A stretch of DNA of 64,000 nucleotides from NCBI RefSeq assembly GCF_044385915.1, contig NZ_JBISCC010000120.1, positions 186,001 to 250,000 on the forward strand, written 5' to 3'. Of the stretch, positions 43,420-53,466 are shown one piece after another (positions within the stretch are counted from its first letter, which is position 1; every line of letters starts with the position of its first letter). Made by a program: the position numbers and the translations under genes. Under the pieces are notes generated by a model. The model saw only the letters and a list, made by a program, of their open reading frames with translations. It searched no databases and was not told the DNA's origin. This DNA comes from Thalassobellus citreus (GTDB lineage Bacteria; Bacteroidota; Bacteroidia; Flavobacteriales; Flavobacteriaceae).

Positions 43420-45771
43420 ATGAACAAAATAGCAAGCTACATAAAACGCCATAAAAAAAAATCGGTAATCATAACCATCCTTGTGATTGCCTATTACTTT
43501 TGTTTACCTAACCCCTTATTTAAAGATCCTACAGCAACTGTAATAACAAGTGCAAATGACGAACTTTTGGGCGCACAAATAGCTTCAGATGGACAGTGGC
43601 GATTTCCACATAATGATAGTGTTCCAGAGAAATTTAAAACCTGCATTATTCAATTTGAAGATGAATATTTTTATAAACACCCAGGATTTAATCCTATTTC
43701 AATATTTAAAGCTTTAAGAGATAATTTAAAATCTGAAGGTATAAAACGAGGAGGTAGCACATTAACACAACAGGTGATTCGCTTATCTAGAAAAGGGCAA
43801 AAAAGATCATATTTTGAAAAACTAAAAGAACTTATTCTAGCCACACGATTAGAGTTTCGAACATCAAAAGAAAAAATATTAGCATATTATAGTAGTAATG
43901 CGCCTTTTGGAGGTAATGTTGTGGGTATTGATGCTGCTTCATGGCGTTATTTTAATAGAAATGCTAACGAATTATCTTGGGCAGAAAGTGCCACCTTAGC
44001 TGTTTTACCCAATGCTCCTAGTTTAATTTACCCAGGTAAAAACCAAGAACGATTATTACAAAAACGGAACAGACTTCTTAAAAAATTATTTGCTAATCAA
44101 ATTATAGATTCGCTTACTTATAACTTATCTGTTATGGAAGGTTTACCACAAAAACCTTATCCGTTACCACAAACAACACCTCATTTATTGCAAAAAATAG
44201 TACAATTAAATAACGGGGAACGCATACAAACAACTATTGATTCTAAACTTCAAAAACGGGTTAATTTTATTGTTAAAAATCATTATAACCAATTAAGTCA
44301 GAATGAAATTTATAATGCAGCGGTTTTAGTTTTAAACGTAAAAACACGGCAGGTTTTAGCTTATGTAGGCAATACCCCTACCGATAAAGCGCATCAAAAA
44401 GATGTAGATATTATTAATAAACCCCGAAGCACAGGCAGTATTTTAAAACCTTTTCTATATGCTGCTATGTTAGATGCTGGCGATTTATTACCCAATACGT
44501 TAGTTACCGATATACCTACCCAATTTGGAAGTTACAACCCGGAAAATTATAATAAAACCTACGATGGTGCTGTACCTGCTAGTCGCGCTTTATCACGATC
44601 TTTAAATGTACCTGCTGTACGCATGTTACAAACATTTGGATTAGACAGGTTTCACCACTACCTAAAAACATTGCGTCTTAAAGATTTAAAATATAACGCC
44701 AATCATTATGGGTTATCACTAATTCTTGGTGGTGCCGAAAGTAATTTATGGGATTTATGTAAAAGTTATACCGCGTTTTCTTCAACTTTAAATCATTATT
44801 CTGAAACTTCTAGTGAGTATTTTTCAAATGAATTTTGTGAACCTACTTTTTTAGCTTCAAAACATATGGACTTCGGAAAAAAGACAAGTGACAAAACCTT
44901 ATTTGATGCCGCTTCTATTTATTTAACTTACGAAAGTTTAAAAGAAGTAAACAGACCTGAAAGCGATGAAAGTTGGGAGTTTTTTGATGGCTCTAAGCAA
45001 ATTGCTTGGAAAACAGGCACCAGTTTTGGATTTCGTGATGCATGGGCTATTGGAAGCACCAAAGATTATGTAGTAGGCGTTTGGGTAGGTAATGCCGATG
45101 GAGAAGGTCGTCCAGGACTTGTTGGCGTGCAAACTGCTGCTCCCATTTTATTTGATGTGTTCAATTTGTTACCAAACAGCGATTGGTTTTCAAAACCTTT
45201 TGATGACATGCAAGAAGTATCTATCTGTAAAAAAAGTGGCTATAGAGCATCTCAAAACTGTGATGATGTGGAAACTAAATACATTCAAATTAGTGGGTTA
45301 AAAACAAAACCTTGCCCTTATCATATTCTTGTGCATTTAGATAAAACAGAAACATTTCAAGTAAATTCTTCATGCGAAGACATTAATAACATAAAGCATA
45401 AATCATGGTTTGTACTCCCTCCATTAATGGCTTATTATTACAAAACTAAAAATCCGTTTTATAAACCATTACCTAAATTTAGAAGTGATTGTTTAGGAGA
45501 AAACGGAGTGTCTATTGAATTTATTTATCCCAAGGAAAATAACAGTATTTTTTTGCCCAAAGACTTTGATGGAAAAACAAACGACCTCATTTTAAAAATA
45601 GCGCATTCAAAACCTGAAAGTACGGTGTTTTGGTATGTAGATGAAACATTTATTGGCAGCACTAAAGACATTCATGAGTTAGCTATAATTCCTAAAACAG
45701 GTAAGCACCTAATTACAGTTGTTGATGAATTTGGTAATGAGGCCAAACGATGGGTTACAATTTCTGAATAA
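43420..45771 (+). CDS. pbpC: Penicillin-binding protein 1C
   Basis: 783 residues; an inner-membrane peptidoglycan enzyme. One N-terminal membrane helix (about 15-30), then the GT51 transglycosylase with catalytic Glu80 (FEDEYFYKHPG) and GGSTLTQQ. The transpeptidase has S340-ILK (SxxK), SRSLN (SxN) and WKTGTS (KTG), all intact. A C-terminal BiPBP_C domain (about 695-783, FIYPKENNSIFLP to the end) is diagnostic of PBP1C. Its gene is classically adjacent to the A2M gene; here 1.27 kb of repeats, ABM and DUF559 lie between, and the leader is repeat-derived. Confidence 0.93.
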   Translation: MNKIASYIKRHKKKSVIITILVIAYYFCLPNPLFKDPTATVITSANDELLGAQIASDGQWRFPHNDSVPEKFKTCIIQFEDEYFYKHPGFNPISIFKALRDNLKSEGIKRGGSTLTQQVIRLSRKGQKRSYFEKLKELILATRLEFRTSKEKILAYYSSNAPFGGNVVGIDAASWRYFNRNANELSWAESATLAVLPNAPSLIYPGKNQERLLQKRNRLLKKLFANQIIDSLTYNLSVMEGLPQKPYPLPQTTPHLLQKIVQLNNGERIQTTIDSKLQKRVNFIVKNHYNQLSQNEIYNAAVLVLNVKTRQVLAYVGNTPTDKAHQKDVDIINKPRSTGSILKPFLYAAMLDAGDLLPNTLVTDIPTQFGSYNPENYNKTYDGAVPASRALSRSLNVPAVRMLQTFGLDRFHHYLKTLRLKDLKYNANHYGLSLILGGAESNLWDLCKSYTAFSSTLNHYSETSSEYFSNEFCEPTFLASKHMDFGKKTSDKTLFDAASIYLTYESLKEVNRPESDESWEFFDGSKQIAWKTGTSFGFRDAWAIGSTKDYVVGVWVGNADGEGRPGLVGVQTAAPILFDVFNLLPNSDWFSKPFDDMQEVSICKKSGYRASQNCDDVETKYIQISGLKTKPCPYHILVHLDKTETFQVNSSCEDINNIKHKSWFVLPPLMAYYYKTKNPFYKPLPKFRSDCLGENGVSIEFIYPKENNSIFLPKDFDGKTNDLILKIAHSKPESTVFWYVDETFIGSTKDIHELAIIPKTGKHLITVVDEFGNEAKRWVTISE

Positions 45772-45818
45772 CCCCAAAACAATCATTAATTCAGGTTTTA
45801 ATAAACCCTAAAATGTAT

Positions 45819-45848
45819 TTGATTTTCTTAAAAATACATGTATTTTTG
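45819..45848 (+). promoter_or_regulatory. Consensus flavobacterial promoter of the T9SS protein gene
   Basis: TTG at 45819-45821, 19 bp, TATTTTTG at 45841-45848: exact match to TTG-N19-TANNTTTG. The start codon is 90 bp downstream, leaving a long leader. Confidence 0.72.
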
Positions 45849-45937
45849 TTAAACCTAAACTATTTTAAGACCCAAATCTTAAAAAACAATGATTTTAACT
45901 TAAATCAACAGTTAGATTCATTCTCTCAGACCTAACA

Positions 45938-48900
45938 ATGAAAAAACCCTACAGCTTACTCAACTCTATACTTACTGTTTTATTTATTTCTTTTAGTATT
46001 AATTTTGCTTGTGCACAGCATTGTATCTCTAGTTTTGGTGATCCAACTCAATTTCATATAAATAGAGTTCAATTAAACACTATTAATAACTCTTCTACTT
46101 ATATAAGTACATCAAATAGCTATTCAGATTTCACAGCAATTTCAACTGATTTACAAATAGGACAAACATATAACTTAACAATTCACAACGAAATAACTAA
46201 TTCTTGGGATGAAGCAGGATATGGTGTATGGATTGATTATAATAATGATGGTGATTTTGATGATAGTAATGAAACAATCTGGACCTCTAATACTTCAAAT
46301 ATATCGCCACAAAATACGTCTTTTACCGTTCCTTTAACTGCAACATTAGGAAATTTAAGATTAAGAATAAATATGGTAAGCTGGTGGAACAATCCTCCTG
46401 CTTGTGTTACTTCCTCTAATAATGGAGAAACTGAAGACTATATCGTTAATTTAATTCCACCTCCAAACCCTTTTCCTCAAGATGATGATATATCTGTATT
46501 AGTTAATAGTACTTCAAACCAAATAAATGTTGGCACAAATGATATTATTGGCACCGATGGAGGAGATTTAGATGATTTTACTATCCAAACATCTCCTGGT
46601 AATGGTACTGTAACCGAAGTTTCTGATGGCATTTTTGCATATACACCTAACACAAATTATTTAGGCTCAGACAGTTTTACTTATAATATATGTGATACCA
46701 ACGGAGATTGTTCAACAGCTACAGTTAATATAAGTGTGACATACGGACAATGCACTCCAACTTCAAATTCGAATGGCACTAACTACATTACCAATGTAAA
46801 TCTAGTTGGAGAAACAACTTTAAATAATACTTCTGGAGATAATGGAGGTTATCAAGATTTCTCTCCAACAGTAGCTGCTTTAGATTTATTTCCTAATGAA
46901 ACTTATACTGCATCAATTTCTGTAATGGGAAGCAATATGGGTTGGGATATTTATATAGATTATAATCACGATGGCGACTTTACCGATACTGATGAAAAAG
47001 TTGCTGATACTGCAGGAGAAAGTACTGGAAACTTAACATTTACTGTACCAGCAGGTGTTACAACAGGTAAAACCATAATGCGAGTTGGAGCTAGAAAATA
47101 TTGGGCTTCTACAGCCCCTTGTGGTAATTTATATTCTCAACCAGAAGAATTTGAAGATTATCTTATAGATATAAAGGTTGACCCAAGTACTCTTGACCCA
47201 AATGCCCTAATAAATGTTTCAGGAAATGGAAATGAAATTCTTAATGGGGCTTTGAGCTCTTCAATATCAAACGATACAAATTTTAGTTCTGTAGATACAT
47301 ACGGTACAACAAAAACAAAAACATTTACCATAACAAATAATGGATTATCAAATTTAGTTTTAAACGGAAGTCCTATAGTAAATTTCACTATAGCATCAAC
47401 AGAATTTACAGTTTCTCAACAACCTTTAACTACCTCATTAGCATACGGAGAATCTACTACTTTTACAATAAGTTTCAATCCTACTTCCATTGGAATTAAA
47501 CAAGCTACCATAACAATTTCAAATAACGATACAGATCAAAATCCATATACCTTTTTAATAGAAGGGGAAGGAACACAAACGTTTCCTGATACTGACGGAG
47601 ACGGTGTTCCTGATAATATTGATGAAGATGATGATAATGATGGGCTACTAGATTCATTTGAAGATTCATCATGTAAAACGTTTCCTAATACATCTGTTTC
47701 TAAAATAGTTTTCTTAAACGAAAATTTTGGTGCTGGTACAAACAGAATACTTATTAACGGTAATTTTAATGGTGCAAGTTCTACGTATTGTTACGAAGAC
47801 GGCACTGGTAGCTTATGTACAGGAGATAGTGGTTCTCCAGACTTAAATAATGGTGAATACACGGTATATTATAATGCAGGTATAGATGTAGCAAGCTACT
47901 CTCCCTTTTTTTGGTATCAAGGCGGAGACCATACAGGAAATACTAATGGAAGAATGGCTATCTTCAATGCCGATGAAAATCCTGGAACTTTTTATGAAGC
48001 AGAGATTTATGGTGTTAAGCCAAACATTGACATTACTTATGGATTTGCTGCAATTAATTTAGATGCAGTAAACAATGGCGTAAAGCCCGAAATTTTAATG
48101 GAAATATTAGACCCAAATGGAAATGTTATTTCATCTACATTATCAGGCCCGTTACCTACTACTGGACCAAGTGGTGATTGGGTACAAGTTGAAACAACCT
48201 TTAACACAACATATACTCAATTTACAGTAAAATTAAGCAACGCCCAAGCAGGAGGAAATGGAAACGACCTTGCTATTGATGATATTTACGTAGTGCAATA
48301 TTTCTGTGATTTTGATGGTGATGGCATTGCAGATACTATTGACTTAGACAATGATAATGATGGTATTCCAAATGTAGTTGAATTAGGATTATTAGACACA
48401 GATAAAGATGCTACACTATTAGGAACAGGCTGGATAGATGCAAATTCAAATGGCGTACATGACTCTTATGAATCAGGTGCTGCTACAATTGATTCTGACG
48501 GCGACAACATTCCTGATTACATTGACTTAGATTCTGATAATGATGGTATTTTTGATACTGTAGAATATGATGGCTATGGAGATGTAGATATATCTGGCAA
48601 TGGTTTTGGAAATGGAACAGATATAAGTTCTGGAATAGATAATGATGATTTAGATGGTGATGGTATATTATCCATAATTGACAACAATGATACAGATGCC
48701 GATGGTAATGACCATGGTAGTAGTGCATATAACACTCCTTTAGATTCTGACGGTGATACAATTCCCGATTATTTAGATATACATAATGATATAACAGGAA
48801 TTGATGATATTGACACAACAATCTATACTTCCTATGATGCAAATAATGATGGCATCATTGATGGAAATACAGATATCGATTTAGATGGTATTTTAGATAC

Positions 48901-51439
48901 TTTTGACACAGACACAAACACTTACGGATCACCAAGAGATTTAGATGATAAATACACCTTATTTTTTGATGGCCGTAATGATTACGTAGAAGACTCTTCT
49001 GTAATTGATGGTTGGGCAAATGGTACAATAATGGCTTGGATTAAAATAGCAGCTGGAGCAACTGGAGATAGATATATTATAGGTCAAGATAATTTCTATT
49101 TAATGATTAACAATGGTGGTAATTTAACTGCTCTAGCAAATGGAACAACCTTAACAAGTTCTGCAACACTATCAACAAACATATGGATTCATGTAGCGGC
49201 TTCTTATAATAGTACCACTGGAGCATTTTCATTATATCTTAATGGAGAAGAAATAAACACAGTTGGTATTTCAGGAAGTTTACCTTCAGACACATCTAGC
49301 TTAACCATAGGTAGAACTCCAGATACAGATAGCAATTATTTTGAAGGTGATATTGATGAAGTACGTATTTTTAATGAAAGTTTATCTGAAGGTGAAATTC
49401 AAAAAATGGTCTACCAAGAGTTAGATGAAAATCAAAATTTTAATCAAGGTAAAATAATCCCAAAAGATATATCAACATCATTAAATTCATCTTTAATCCG
49501 TTATTTTAAAATGGATAGTTATAAAGATGATATTTTAGATAACAAAACAACAACAGCTATAGACGAAGGAACTGGAGCTAAAATTTATAACATAAAAGAC
49601 ATCTATTACCAAACCGCACCACTTCCTTATGAAACAACTAAAGATGGAGATTGGTCTAACCAATCAAGTTGGCTACATGGAGATGTTTGGGATATTCACA
49701 ACGAATCGACCAATAAAGATTGGTCTATTGTAAACATTAAAAACAATATTACAACATCAAATACGCATACTACTTTAGGCTTAATTATAGACAGCAGTAA
49801 AAAATTAGAAATAAATAATGATGTAGAACTTAAAAACACTTGGTACATAAGTTTAAATGGTGAAATAGATTTACAAGGCGAATCTCAATTAGTGCAAACT
49901 CAAAATAGTTTATTGGTTGCTAATGGAACTTTAGAAAGAGATCAACAAGGTACAGAAAACCTATACACTTACAACTACTGGTCTTCACCTGTACACACAT
50001 CTAATCCAAATTCTTCTATTGATGGAGATGAAACTTATACTATAGCTAGTGTTTTAAAAAATGGTGATGACCCTCTTAATCCTAATTCCATTTCCTTTAT
50101 ATCTGGATATAACGGTAATAATACTACAAACCCTATTCAAATTTCAGACTATTGGATTTGGAAATTTGATAATAGACTTACTGATACATATTCTGAATGG
50201 CAACAAGTAAAAAGCACAGGAACGATGCTAGTTGGTGAAGGTTACACTATGAAAGGCCCAGGAACTGGAAGTGTAACTACAGAAAAAAATTATGTATTTA
50301 AAGGCACACCAAATAATGGCGAAATAAGTTTAACCATCAATGCAGGCAATGATTATTTAATTGGTAACCCATACCCTTCTGCTATTGACGGAGCTGAATT
50401 TTTAAATGACAACCCTCATTTAAATGGCACCCTATATTTTTGGGAACATTATGGAGGAGGGTCTCATATTTTAGCCGAATACCAAGGCGGATATGGATTA
50501 TATAATTTTTCTGGAGGCACCCCACCTATAGATGGCAATAAGGCAACTCCAGATTCAGATGTTAGTCAATCTGGTATAGCAATAAAAATACCTAAACGAT
50601 ATATTCCTGTTGGTCAAGGCTTTTTTGTTACTGCGACTACAACAGGTGATACCAAGTTTGAAAACGATCAAAGAGTTTTTGTAACAGAAGCAGGTAATAC
50701 AAATTCAATCTTCTTAAAAAATTCCAACAAAAAAGAATCTAAAACATCAACTTCAAACTTAGAAGATTTAAGACCTAAAATTAAAATAAAGTATAAATCT
50801 CCAAAAGGATATATTCGCCAACTACTTACAACAGTTGACAAAAAAGCAACAATAGGTTATGATTGGGGTTATGATGGTCTTTTAATAGAAGACAACACCG
50901 AAGATATGTATTGGAAAATTATGAATAATAATTATATCATTCAAGGAATTGATACCATTACAGATACCACAACACTACCTATTAGTGTAAAAACAAAAGA
51001 AGGAGGTTTAATAGAAATAAGTATCGCCTCTTTAGAAAATGTAGCAGATGATGTTAAATTGTATTTAAAAGATAATGACACCTTTCATGACTTAAGAGCA
51101 TCAAACTATATTACAACTGCTAAATCAGGAATAACTAATGATCGTTTTGAAATTGTTTTTACTAAAAAAATATTATCTGTTACAGATGTAATTTCACAAG
51201 ACTTTTTCACGCTATTTTATAATAAATCAAATGCTTCATTAACTATCGACAATTTAAAAAATAAACAACTTCAATGCATTTCTGCAATAAATATGTTAGG
51301 TCAAAAAGTATTTGAAAAAGAATTAAATACTATTGAAAGACACATTACAATTCCTATAAACATAACTACAGGAGTTTATGTATTTATTATAAAAACGAAT
51401 ACGTTTAGCGAGTCTAAAAATATGATTATAACTCATTAA
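45938..51439 (+). CDS. Large multidomain surface protein secreted by type IX system
   Basis: 1833 residues with a signal peptide (ending ACAQ). In order: GEVED domain (about 60-170, with YGVWIDYNNDGDF and GETEDY), a cadherin/Big-like domain (180-265), a second GEVED (275-410), an ASH/choice-of-anchor-D domain (440-545), thrombospondin type 3 calcium-binding repeats (DTDGDGVPDNIDEDDDNDG near 553, more at 790-1000), a galectin/LamG-like domain (1004-1160), an unrecognised beta-rich region, and a C-terminal T9SS type A sorting domain (about 1755-1833, AINMLGQKVFEKE, ITTGVYVFII). Probably exported by PorSS and attached to the surface; an adhesin is likely. It has its own consensus promoter. Confidence 0.88.
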   Translation: MKKPYSLLNSILTVLFISFSINFACAQHCISSFGDPTQFHINRVQLNTINNSSTYISTSNSYSDFTAISTDLQIGQTYNLTIHNEITNSWDEAGYGVWIDYNNDGDFDDSNETIWTSNTSNISPQNTSFTVPLTATLGNLRLRINMVSWWNNPPACVTSSNNGETEDYIVNLIPPPNPFPQDDDISVLVNSTSNQINVGTNDIIGTDGGDLDDFTIQTSPGNGTVTEVSDGIFAYTPNTNYLGSDSFTYNICDTNGDCSTATVNISVTYGQCTPTSNSNGTNYITNVNLVGETTLNNTSGDNGGYQDFSPTVAALDLFPNETYTASISVMGSNMGWDIYIDYNHDGDFTDTDEKVADTAGESTGNLTFTVPAGVTTGKTIMRVGARKYWASTAPCGNLYSQPEEFEDYLIDIKVDPSTLDPNALINVSGNGNEILNGALSSSISNDTNFSSVDTYGTTKTKTFTITNNGLSNLVLNGSPIVNFTIASTEFTVSQQPLTTSLAYGESTTFTISFNPTSIGIKQATITISNNDTDQNPYTFLIEGEGTQTFPDTDGDGVPDNIDEDDDNDGLLDSFEDSSCKTFPNTSVSKIVFLNENFGAGTNRILINGNFNGASSTYCYEDGTGSLCTGDSGSPDLNNGEYTVYYNAGIDVASYSPFFWYQGGDHTGNTNGRMAIFNADENPGTFYEAEIYGVKPNIDITYGFAAINLDAVNNGVKPEILMEILDPNGNVISSTLSGPLPTTGPSGDWVQVETTFNTTYTQFTVKLSNAQAGGNGNDLAIDDIYVVQYFCDFDGDGIADTIDLDNDNDGIPNVVELGLLDTDKDATLLGTGWIDANSNGVHDSYESGAATIDSDGDNIPDYIDLDSDNDGIFDTVEYDGYGDVDISGNGFGNGTDISSGIDNDDLDGDGILSIIDNNDTDADGNDHGSSAYNTPLDSDGDTIPDYLDIHNDITGIDDIDTTIYTSYDANNDGIIDGNTDIDLDGILDTFDTDTNTYGSPRDLDDKYTLFFDGRNDYVEDSSVIDGWANGTIMAWIKIAAGATGDRYIIGQDNFYLMINNGGNLTALANGTTLTSSATLSTNIWIHVAASYNSTTGAFSLYLNGEEINTVGISGSLPSDTSSLTIGRTPDTDSNYFEGDIDEVRIFNESLSEGEIQKMVYQELDENQNFNQGKIIPKDISTSLNSSLIRYFKMDSYKDDILDNKTTTAIDEGTGAKIYNIKDIYYQTAPLPYETTKDGDWSNQSSWLHGDVWDIHNESTNKDWSIVNIKNNITTSNTHTTLGLIIDSSKKLEINNDVELKNTWYISLNGEIDLQGESQLVQTQNSLLVANGTLERDQQGTENLYTYNYWSSPVHTSNPNSSIDGDETYTIASVLKNGDDPLNPNSISFISGYNGNNTTNPIQISDYWIWKFDNRLTDTYSEWQQVKSTGTMLVGEGYTMKGPGTGSVTTEKNYVFKGTPNNGEISLTINAGNDYLIGNPYPSAIDGAEFLNDNPHLNGTLYFWEHYGGGSHILAEYQGGYGLYNFSGGTPPIDGNKATPDSDVSQSGIAIKIPKRYIPVGQGFFVTATTTGDTKFENDQRVFVTEAGNTNSIFLKNSNKKESKTSTSNLEDLRPKIKIKYKSPKGYIRQLLTTVDKKATIGYDWGYDGLLIEDNTEDMYWKIMNNNYIIQGIDTITDTTTLPISVKTKEGGLIEISIASLENVADDVKLYLKDNDTFHDLRASNYITTAKSGITNDRFEIVFTKKILSVTDVISQDFFTLFYNKSNASLTIDNLKNKQLQCISAINMLGQKVFEKELNTIERHITIPINITTGVYVFIIKTNTFSESKNMIITH

Positions 51440-51473
51440 ACAATGATAATGTACTTAATATATATTAAAAAAA

Positions 51474-52382
51474 CTACTTTCTAACATACGTTTTCAACAT
51501 ACTATGATCTGATTCAGTAGTATAAAATTTTTCGGTTTTTAAAACTTTTAAATCTTTTGAAACCCATATATGATCTAAAGAAAGCAAAGGAATATTGTTA
51601 AACCAAGTTTCTCTAAAACCATTCCCTTTTTCGTTAAATGCTTGATTAAAATCTTTTTTAAGTTGCTTTAAATAAAAAGATTCATAAGGCGTATTAAAAT
51701 CTCCTAAAACAATGGTGTTCTTATTTTTATTAATACTCTTATTTACAAATGCTAACCCCCATTTTCTAGGGACATCAAAGCTTCCTGTAACATCAACGGC
51801 ATAAAAATTAACACCCGATGTTTTAAAATTTATAACTGTTGTACTAAACTTAGATTTATTTTCACTCTCAATAACTATTGGTGTTTTTGAAAAAATGAAT
51901 ATCTCTCTGTCTGATTTATAAAAATAATAATTAGGATATTTTTGTTTAAATTCTTCACTATCACTTTTTTTAGATTCTACTAAAACCATTACATCAGGCA
52001 AATGTCCATTTTTATTAAATGCCATTTGAAAATCGTTATCTCTAGAAGCGTTCCAAAAAACTATTTCTAAGTCTGTTTCTTTAATATCATCTGGAATATG
52101 TAATTTAAAACTTTTACTTAACCATACCAATAATAATATTGAAGCCAGTATTAAATTATAACGTCTCCACTTTTTAGTTAGAACAATGGAAATAAATAAA
52201 ACTATAACAATAATAACAGGTAAAGGAAGTGCATAAAAAATTACAGAAGACAAAAAAGTGCGCTCCTTTATAATAAAATGTACAGATAATAATGCTACAA
52301 TAGATACAACATTAATAAACTGTAAAACAAACCTAATAAGTTTAATTATTATCTTAAAGACTTTTCTTTTGCTGCCCACCAC
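51474..52382 (-). CDS. Membrane-anchored endonuclease/exonuclease/phosphatase family protein
   Basis: 302 residues. Three N-terminal membrane helices (about 10-30, 40-60, 68-85) precede an EEP-fold domain: LEIVFWNASRDND near 102, VLGDFNTPYES near 222, and LDHIWVS plus SDHSML at the end, matching the metal- and phosphate-binding Asn/Asp/His positions. Probably acts outside the cytoplasm on a phosphodiester; the substrate (DNA, phosphoinositide-like lipids, others) is unknown. The start overlaps the end of the YCII lipoprotein gene by 34 bp, suggesting coupling. Confidence 0.82.
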   Translation of the reverse strand: MVGSKRKVFKIIIKLIRFVLQFINVVSIVALLSVHFIIKERTFLSSVIFYALPLPVIIVIVLFISIVLTKKWRRYNLILASILLLVWLSKSFKLHIPDDIKETDLEIVFWNASRDNDFQMAFNKNGHLPDVMVLVESKKSDSEEFKQKYPNYYFYKSDREIFIFSKTPIVIESENKSKFSTTVINFKTSGVNFYAVDVTGSFDVPRKWGLAFVNKSINKNKNTIVLGDFNTPYESFYLKQLKKDFNQAFNEKGNGFRETWFNNIPLLSLDHIWVSKDLKVLKTEKFYTTESDHSMLKTYVRK

Positions 52383-52894
52383 GGATGTATTTCAATTTCT
52401 AAACGCCCTGCTTTTACCATAGGATCTGCGTGAGCTAAACTATCAGCCATTTTAAGTGTTGGTACGTTATAAATGGTAACCCCTCTAATATTTCCATCAT
52501 CACCAAAAGGGCCAGAAATATCGGCATAACCTAAATCATACATTTTCTTTAAATGTGCTAAATGCCCTTTTTGTAATTCTTCAGCTTCCTCTTCATTTTG
52601 ACCGCGAATAAGTCCCTTTTTCAAAAACACCATAAAATATTGTTGCATTAAAACAGTATCTTGAGTTTTCTCATCAACATAATCAAAGGTTTTAAACCCT
52701 TTTACTGTTAATGCTTTTTTCTTGTCCTTTATAGATAACTTAATAGGTTCTTTTGTAATATCTGTTAATGAATCTATTACTTTTTCTAGTTTTTCTATTG
52801 CTACGTCTTTAGCGTCTATTACAGGTTCTTTAACCTCTTCTTTACAAGAACAAAAGAAAACTAAAAGTGCTATTGTTAAAACAAAATTTTTCAT
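52349..52894 (-). CDS. YCII-related lipoprotein
   Basis: 181 residues from ATG 52894 (MKNFVLTIALLVFFCSC, lipobox FFCSC); a longer frame from 52924 would overlap the CYTH gene and lacks a signal-like start. A coiled linker (about 25-60) leads to a YCII domain: YFMVFLKKGLIRGQNEEEAEELQKGHLAHLKKMYDLG, GPFGDDGNIRGVTIYNV, and a His-rich C-terminal end (ADPMVKAGRLEIEIHPWW). The His-Asp pair proposed as catalytic in YciI is suggested by GHLAH and by ADP. Extracytoplasmic YCII lipoproteins are frequent in Flavobacteriaceae; function unknown. Confidence 0.8.
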   Translation of the reverse strand: MKNFVLTIALLVFFCSCKEEVKEPVIDAKDVAIEKLEKVIDSLTDITKEPIKLSIKDKKKALTVKGFKTFDYVDEKTQDTVLMQQYFMVFLKKGLIRGQNEEEAEELQKGHLAHLKKMYDLGYADISGPFGDDGNIRGVTIYNVPTLKMADSLAHADPMVKAGRLEIEIHPWWAAKEKSLR

Positions 52895-52914
52895 GTGCCT
52901 ATAGTATTTGTTTT

Positions 52915-53385
52915 TTATTTCCATGTATTATAAGGGTGCTTACTTAAATATGAATTATAGTATTTTATGTCGCCTGTAACCTCTTCACCTAACCAATTAG
53001 GTTTTTCAAACGTTTCATTTTCATTATTTAATTCAACTTCAGCTATTACTAAACCGTCATTATCTCCAAAAAACGCATCTACTTCAAAAATATGCTTTCC
53101 AACTTTTACTTCATAACGTATTTTATTAATAACACCAAATTCACAAAGTTTTAATAAAGCTTCTATCTCTAAACTACCAACTTCTTTTTCCCATTCAAAA
53201 CGCGATAAACCATTACTAGACGACTGTCCTTTAACAGTTATAAAACCCCTATCTCCTTTTAACCTAACACGAACAGTCCTTTCTTTATGAGAGTTTAAAT
53301 AACCCTGAACAATTCTCGTTTTTTTAAAAGCTTCTTCTTTATAAATATCAGATTTTACTAAAAATTTTCGTTCTATTTCTATCAT
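52915..53385 (-). CDS. CYTH domain protein (triphosphatase-like)
   Basis: 156 residues, a single CYTH domain and nothing else. The N-terminal signature MIEIERKFLV (ExExK) that binds metal and triphosphate is intact, followed by VRVRLKGDRGFITVKG and IAEVELNNENE. Most bacterial single-domain CYTH proteins are inorganic triphosphatases; class IV adenylate cyclase is the alternative. Cytosolic. First gene of a CYTH-YCII-EEP group on the minus strand, divergent from dinB. Confidence 0.9.
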   Translation of the reverse strand: MIEIERKFLVKSDIYKEEAFKKTRIVQGYLNSHKERTVRVRLKGDRGFITVKGQSSSNGLSRFEWEKEVGSLEIEALLKLCEFGVINKIRYEVKVGKHIFEVDAFFGDNDGLVIAEVELNNENETFEKPNWLGEEVTGDIKYYNSYLSKHPYNTWK

Positions 53386-53431
53386 AATTATGAGCCCAAA
53401 AACTGGGTTTTCATTAATTTTATTAATTGAG

Positions 53432-53454
53432 ATTCTTGCCTTAACAAGAATGCC
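53432..53454. repeat. Short palindromic repeat (ATTCTTG..CAAGAAT)
   Basis: ATTCTTG-CCTTAA-CAAGAAT-GCC, a 7-bp stem. Same family as 9454, 25767 and 33438 but with T/A pairs replacing C/G. It lies 13 bp before the dinB start. Confidence 0.6.
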
Positions 53455-53466
53455 TAAATTTACACT

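Noticed and set aside
48483..48842. 119-codon reverse frame in the surface-protein gene
   Set aside because: It lies opposite Asp-rich calcium repeats and its His/Tyr-rich translation is a composition artefact.
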